15,758 nucleotides of DNA from Conidiobolus incongruus B7586 (lineage: Eukaryota; Entomophthoromycota; Entomophthoromycetes; Entomophthorales; Conidiobolaceae): positions 1 through 15,758 of the forward strand of contig JNEM01014193.1 in assembly GCA_000697335.1 (NCBI GenBank). The letters run 5' to 3'. The notes below the pieces were generated by a model. The model searched no databases and had not been told where the DNA came from. It saw nothing but the letters and a program-made list of their open reading frames with translations. Below, in pieces: positions 10,910-15,758 of this stretch; within the stretch, counting starts at the first letter, position 1; every line of letters begins with the position of its first letter. Both the position numbers and the translations under genes were made by a program.

Positions 10910-12835
10910 ACTCTAATATCTTTTTTAAATATATTATATAAGAGTATTTGAAATATTATAAAATGCAAAAATGAATGAGTCTAATTAATAAAAAATAAAA
11001 TCATCATCAATACTGCACCATATGTATATTTATATTAAGTAATTTGTCAAAAATCAATCTATTACAAACCTCTATATTGCACCCTTAAAATTCAACCAAT
11101 CATTCAAAACGTGGTATTGTTATCAAAATTTTCCAACAAGATAACGAATGATTTTATGAATTAATGATTCCTAATTAGGACATTATAAAAATAGGCTTAT
11201 TTCAAATTATTGAGGAAATTTGGCGATTTTGTTAGGAATTTGCTGTGAGTAGTAATTGAGATAAACAAGTTGTTGTTTAATTTTCCTATTTGGTATAATC
11301 AATATCTATTTAATCGTTACAGTAAGATAATCGTTGGTTTTTATATTGATTTGACATATTTTAACTTGAATTAATAGATTTTTTTAGTAGGATTTCTATA
11401 AATCCTTGATATTCATAGATCAAAAGTTAATATTACTATTTTTATTTATTTAACTACATCTGCTTCAGCAGGTTCCCCTATGGAATGACTCTAAAGAACT
11501 ATATACAGAGCTTAAACGATGATGTATCATCAGCGATGTTTTAATGAAAACTCTATTTTTTATGTTATGTTCTATTTTACAATTTGAATAATTTTCTTAT
11601 TTACTCTCCCCATTCATTATCTGGGGTTTGAAGTAATCACAACTTGAAAAGTAATGTTGTTATATAACATTTTTATTATTACTATCCAAATTTTGCACGT
11701 GTTTTAAATTAATTCTTAATGAAAATCTATTTAGTTTTAACTCATTTAAATAATTATTTTAAAATGATTTATAAATTTTTAAAATACATTTTTAAAATAG
11801 TTAGCCAATTAATTTAAATTAAAAAAAACAAATATAATTTATATTATAAAAAGATATGATCCATTTTTAATATATTTTTCTCGAAATACTCAAACTTTAA
11901 AAATATTCTATATTTTAATTCATTAAATTACTATAATCACTATATTTTTATTTGAAATATTCGAAAATTGCGTTATATAGGTATTAATTTCAATAAATAA
12001 ATTAATAAATAATGATAGTTGATTTATACTAGTTTAATCTTAGATGATTATTTTGAAAATCACCAGCTATTAGTATATAAAGCTATCTAACTAATATATC
12101 AATATAAATATGACATGATAATAATACAAATATAAAAAGCTCACTTAATTTAATTCAATTGCATGGATGTCAAATCTTAACTACTCAATATTAATAAATT
12201 TTGATATAATTTTATATATTTTAAATTATAAATTAAAATAATTTCCAAATTATATTTTAATAATTTAATCAATTTTTTTAAAACGATATTAATAATAAAA
12301 TCATTATATTTTATTTTTTTTCATTATTAAATAAAAATATATATTAATCTTCAATTTAGAATTTAATATTAATAAGATTATTAATTTATTATGATATATT
12401 CATTTATTATTGAAATCTTACTTTATTCTATGTGTATTCAATAATTCTATTAAAATTTCGAATTAAAATTTATTTTAAAGAATATTAATAATAACAATTA
12501 TATACAGAATATTTAACTTTTCATTTATATAAATAAATGATTCTAAGTAATATTTTTTTATTAACAAATATTGAAATTTAATTAAATTGAATATAATAAA
12601 TTATAAATCAAAAATTAAATCTTTTTAATATTAAATAGATATTATCTTAAGATTATAAATTCTAGTTATACATTAATATTATAACTAATATAATCTAATA
12701 TTTATTGCAATCCAAAATATTTTCTTAGTATTCTCTTAAACTATTATTTATTAAGATAACTATATTTATTTTTTTAAATAATAAATAATTGATTTTGTAT
12801 TAATGATTTATATTTTTTATTAATTAATAATAATA
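10910..12835. other. intergenic region upstream of RNase T2, with one structured island
   Basis: The first few hundred bases should hold the RNase T2 promoter; an ACCAATCA box lies at 11095-11102. The stretch at 11456-11539 is GC-raised and structured and is listed separately. From about 11700 to 12835 the DNA is almost pure AT with no coding signal that I can see. Confidence 0.55.
11456..11539 (-). ncRNA. candidate small structured RNA, possibly box C/D snoRNA-like
   Basis: Read on the minus strand, an ACATC/GATGT stem closes an 84-base segment. CTGATGA (C-box-like, plus positions 11527-11533) follows the 5' arm, and CTGA (D-box-like, 11465-11468) precedes the 3' arm. Inside are perfect small hairpins, CTGCTTCAGCAG and GATGATGTATCATC, as read on the plus strand. 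The C box deviates in its first base, and the 3' stem is four bases from the D box. A 23-base part (11463-11485) resembles the complement of the 3' end of 18S rRNA in 20 positions, so an rRNA-derived fragment is the main alternative. Transcription is not shown. Confidence 0.3.
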
Positions 12836-12870
12836 CTATAGAATTAGAAAAATGGGAAATTTTTTAATTT
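12836..12870. repeat. left terminal inverted repeat of the right mariner
   Basis: Starts CTATAGAATTAGAAAAATGG and pairs with the inverted right ends at 15677-15711 and 928-962. The TA at 12834-12835 is the target-site copy. Confidence 0.6.
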
Positions 12871-12941
12871 CTAATTTTTCAAACATATTATTAATTTCAA
12901 ATAAAAAAATATATACAAAACAAATAAGAAAATAAATAGTT

Positions 12942-12945
<4 letters not shown>

Positions 12946-12972
<27 letters not shown>
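12946..12972. repeat. (AT)n microsatellite inside the right mariner
   Basis: An uninterrupted AT dinucleotide run of 27 bases lies in the 5' untranslated part of the mariner copy. It probably expanded after insertion. Confidence 0.8.
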
Positions 12973-13696
12973 ATAATTTTTTTGATTATAAAAATAATTT
13001 TTTAAAATTATTTATTTAATTTAATTATGCTTAAACTAAAAAATAATTATCATAAGTTTTTTATTTTAATATTAGTAAAATTTAACCATAAACCCTCTAT
13101 AATCATTTAAAATTTGCAAGCAATATTTGAAAATAAAGCATTATTTAAATCAACAATTTATTACTAGGTAAATTATTTTAAAACTAAGAAAAAAACTATT
13201 TAAAACCTATTAAATTTAAAAAACTAATTTGAATTATTATTTTTCTAATTATTAATAAAATAAAAAAATATATTAAAAATTATATTTTTATTTCAGTTAA
13301 AGAATTATCAAAATACTTTAATATTATTTATATAAATACTTTATATATATTAAATTTTAAATTTAAATTAATTAATAAAAATATAAAATAGGTAACTAAT
13401 AATTTAACTAAAGATTAAAAAAACAAGAATAGTTATTTTTAAATAAAACTTATTAAGATATAGCTGAAAATCAAGATTTTTACAATTATTATTATAATTG
13501 ATGAATTTTAGATTTTTTTATATAATCCTTTATTAAAACATAATTTATAGTATTAAATTAAGCTAAATTAACCCCCTTTATAAATTTTTTTAAATAAACA
13601 TTTTATTGATAAATAAATATTAATTATTATAATGGATTTTAATAATATATGCTATTTTTATTTAATGTTTAAAAAAAATTAATTATTAGTAAACTA

Positions 13697-13909
13697 TACT
13701 AGCCTACAAAAATGAGTCATAAAATTAAAAATATATATATTTCTATTAATATCTTAATTAATTTTAATTTAAATAAACTTATATTAAACTATTTAATTAA
13801 TATATATTTTTTGTTTATAATATAATATATATAGTTAAATTTAATTAATTATTAATTGATATATTAACACTAAAAGTATACTTAAAATAAGTTATAAATT
13901 TGTAGGTTT
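13697..13909. repeat. left 213-bp arm of the Tc1-like element (IR/DR type)
   Basis: The outer 30 bases (13697-13726) match the inverted right end, and the inner 22 bases (13888-13909) are a perfect inverted match to 15053-15074. Within the arm, the outer block (TGAGTCATAAA, from TAAGTTATAAA in the right arm) and the inner block (TAAGTTATAAA) are direct repeats of each other. This arrangement is known from Sleeping Beauty-like Tc1 elements. Confidence 0.8.
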
Positions 13910-14943
13910 TAGTATTGATAGAAAAATTAATATCTAGTATATCTACCTTTTGTTTTTCTAACTTCTTTAAGTTTGTAGGGTATAGAGTCAACTAGCTTTT
14001 TATATTAAGCAAAACTAATATTATTCTAAGCTTCTTAAATATACTCTTAAAGTTAATTTAAATTTTTTGCTAGGGGGAAAGCTTTAATTGATTTTTTTAA
14101 TTAATCTTAAAGATATTCAATTAGGTTAAAATTAAAAGATTGAAGAGGTTATTTTATAATAGTTATTTTGTTATTTTTAAGCTATTTAATAATAGAATTT
14201 ATAGTATAACAAAGTATATTATCTTGTTAAAAAATAATATTTGATTTTTTTAATCTATACCACTTAATAATTTTTTTCAATTAATTGTTTAAAATACTTT
14301 GGTACATCTCAATATTAATTCCCTTATCAACCTTATAAAAATTCCCTATATTTAAAGATAATATATATCCCTAAACTATAATTAACCTATCATTGTATTT
14401 TTGGGTTGTAATAACATAATGGTTATAAAGTAGTTCTTTATCTTTTTTAAAACATCTAGCTTTTTAATTAAATTTATTAAAATATATCTTTGTTTCATTG
14501 AACTAAATAACTTTACTTTAATCAATTTCAGTTCAACTTTAGTGTTAACATTTAAACTCCCACTTAACTTTATGATAAAACTTTTTTAGTTAGGGGTGTT
14601 TTTTCTTAAAATATAAGTAATATCTATTCTAATATAAAGTACATATAATAGTATTAATACTAAATAATATTCCTATATAGTTTTGTAATTCTTTTTACAC
14701 TTTTATAATAGCATTATATTTACTTATACTAACTAATCTATAAATATACTTTTTATCATGTTTATTTATAATTTTAATATGTTTAAGTTTTAGTTTAAGT
14801 ATTTCTTTAGTATTATTCTTAATAACCTTAACTATAATAGATTAGTTAACACTAGTAATTCTAACAATCTCATAAGTTGATTTATTTTTATTATAAAGTT
14901 GATTAATTCATAAATGAACTTTTTTAAAGAGAGATTTAAACAT
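13890..14943 (-). pseudogene. decayed Tc1-like DD34E transposase
   Basis: Reads from an ATG at 14943 toward 13890, about 350 codons, the family's usual size. The N-terminal helix-turn-helix region is visible (NKNKSTYEIVRITSVN). The catalytic core follows: the first Asp has become Asn in FNETKI, the second Asp is kept in QDN (plus 14221-14223), and the Glu is kept in LIEYL (plus 14116-14118). Exactly 34 residues separate the last two. About twenty stops and at least one frameshift were seen. Many stops fall where the family has Trp, and Pro and Asp positions read Leu, Phe and Asn, so the damage is mostly C-to-T and G-to-A. No intact copy can come from this locus. Confidence 0.82.
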
Positions 14944-15052
14944 TATAATATTAATTTTAAAATATTAGCTTAATAGTTTTATAATATATATAATACAACA
15001 AAAGAAAAAGAAAATATATATAAGTTTTGTTATTTATACCCCTTTAACTTAT

Positions 15053-15265
15053 AAACCTACAAATTTATAACTTACCTTGGTTAAATTTTAGGTTTGGATA
15101 TATTAACCAATAGCTAATGTAATATAATCAAATATAGTTAATTATAATTAATTAATATAGGTAAATTATATATTTTAATTTAAATTTATTTAATTAGGAA
15201 TTGTTTAAGATATAAGTAAATATTTAAGTAATTTTAATTTTATAACTTACTTTTGTGGGTTAGTG
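15053..15265. repeat. right 213-bp arm of the Tc1-like element (IR/DR type)
   Basis: Inverted partner of 13697-13909 and of the same length. Its outer end reads CACTAACCCACAAAAG inward on the minus strand, starting with CA beside the TA target, as in many Tc1 elements. The inner block 15053-15074 is a perfect inverted match to the left arm. Confidence 0.8.
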
Positions 15266-15676
15266 TATATATTTTCTTTGAATAAAAGTATTTTAAATTA
15301 ATATTCTAAATATAATTTAAAAAACTTATTATTTTATATTATAATTGCTAAATATATAAATTTAAAGTTATAAAAAACTTTCTAATTAAAAATAATTAAA
15401 AAAATCTACTATATCTAGTATATTCTTTAAATTATAACCAATTTAATTATAATTATTTTAGGTAGTTAAAAAACTAGCTTATAAGAAAGAAAATTTCTAT
15501 AGAAAAATTTAATTAGTTTATAAAATTTCAAATTTTAGTCTTTAATAAAAAGAATTTTTTTTAAATATTTGATCTTTATTAAAAATATAGAGAATAGTTA
15601 TTAGAAATAAAAAAAATTATTAATTCTATATTATATATTTATTTTTACTTCTTATATATTAAAATATATATTTTTT

Positions 15677-15711
15677 CAATTATAAAAATTGTCATTATTT
15701 AAACTATAAAG
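15677..15711. repeat. right terminal inverted repeat of the right mariner
   Basis: The reverse complement begins CTTTATAGTTTAAATAATG and aligns with 12836-12870 at roughly three quarters of positions. TA follows at 15712-15713. Confidence 0.55.
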
Positions 15712-15758
15712 TAATAATTTTATTGGAAATAAATAATAATCATCAAAAATATTTTATT

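Larger units (their letters stand above)
13697..15265 (-). mobile_element. Tc1-like (DD34E) DNA transposon inserted in the right mariner
   Basis: A 1569 bp element bounded by TA at 13695-13696 and at 15266-15267, the TA duplication typical of the Tc1/mariner superfamily. Its arms, 13697-13909 and 15053-15265, are inverted repeats of 213 bp each. A decayed transposase is read on the minus strand between the arms. The intact mariner copy at 1-962 lacks this insertion at the matching place (about 516), which confirms the boundaries. Confidence 0.88.
12836..15711 (+). mobile_element. mariner (DD34D) DNA transposon, near full length, split by a Tc1-like insertion
   Basis: Second mariner copy, in the same orientation as the one at 1-962. 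Its parts are 12836-13694 and 15268-15711; without the insertion and duplicated TA it is about 1305 bp, the standard mariner length. The end repeats pair, with TA at 12834-12835 and at 15712-15713. The first catalytic Asp codon is at 13500-13502 in IIIDEF, about 665 bases into the element as in Mos1-type mariners. The sequence after it, FLYNPLLKHN, fits the conserved mariner segment. The C-terminal half resumes after the insertion (for example KVIKNFLIKNN near 15364-15396). Many stops and changed catalytic positions show it is inactive. Similarity to the left copy is plain over about 950 bp. Confidence 0.85.

Noticed and set aside
10165-10916. Three other open frames on both strands
   Set aside because: All overlap the RNase T2 gene in other frames and lack domains, and the RNase T2 reading is decisive.
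13888-15074. Inner inverted repeats read as a second element nested inside the Tc1-like element
   Set aside because: Similarity continues outward along both arms to the outer ends at equal distance (213 bp), and there is no inner TA duplication. A single IR/DR element explains both repeats.
1-15758. CRISPR arrays, operons, ribosome binding sites or other bacterial features
   Set aside because: Spliced genes, a mitochondrial presequence and AT-rich eukaryotic intergenic DNA rule out a prokaryotic reading, and no regularly spaced repeats were seen.

Overview
The window looks like nuclear DNA of a fungus. The evidence is a mitochondrial cytochrome c peroxidase with a bipartite presequence, an ER-type DnaJ with four zinc-finger repeats, many 47-62 bp introns with GTAAGT-like donors and TTTAG-like acceptors, and a secreted RNase T2. 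Noncoding DNA is extremely AT-rich, while the cytochrome c peroxidase gene and one DnaJ exon are much more balanced. I cannot name the species, and I cannot tell an early-diverging fungus from other AT-rich fungi.

Layout. Positions 1-962 are the 3' part of a decayed mariner (DD34D) transposon cut by the window edge. A spliced gene for an ER-lumenal DnaJ co-chaperone (1520-2970, seven exons) and a spliced gene for a DHHC palmitoyltransferase (3467-4563, six exons) follow in tandem on the plus strand. A 2.2 kb AT-rich gap holds an imperfect inverted repeat near its right end. On the minus strand lie two genes with no introns, cytochrome c peroxidase (6771-7871) and RNase T2 (10106-10909), separated by another 2.2 kb gap. 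Several CCAAT boxes lie upstream of the peroxidase. At 11456-11539 a short GC-raised island can fold, has box C/D-like motifs on the minus strand, and resembles the 3' end of 18S rRNA.

The right end (12836-15711) is a second mariner, nearly full length (about 1.3 kb once the insertion is discounted) and in the same orientation as the first. It is interrupted by a 1569 bp Tc1-like (DD34E) element with 213-bp terminal arms in an IR/DR arrangement, flanked by a TA duplication. The mariner at the left end preserves the uninterrupted site, so the nesting can be read directly. All three elements look dead and carry many C-to-T and G-to-A type changes.

The four host genes do not form a pathway. They are ordinary housekeeping or secretory genes: ER folding, protein S-acylation, mitochondrial peroxide removal and secreted RNA degradation. 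The most notable content is the nested transposon structure, the possible small RNA at 11.5 kb and the CCAAT-rich promoter of the peroxidase gene.
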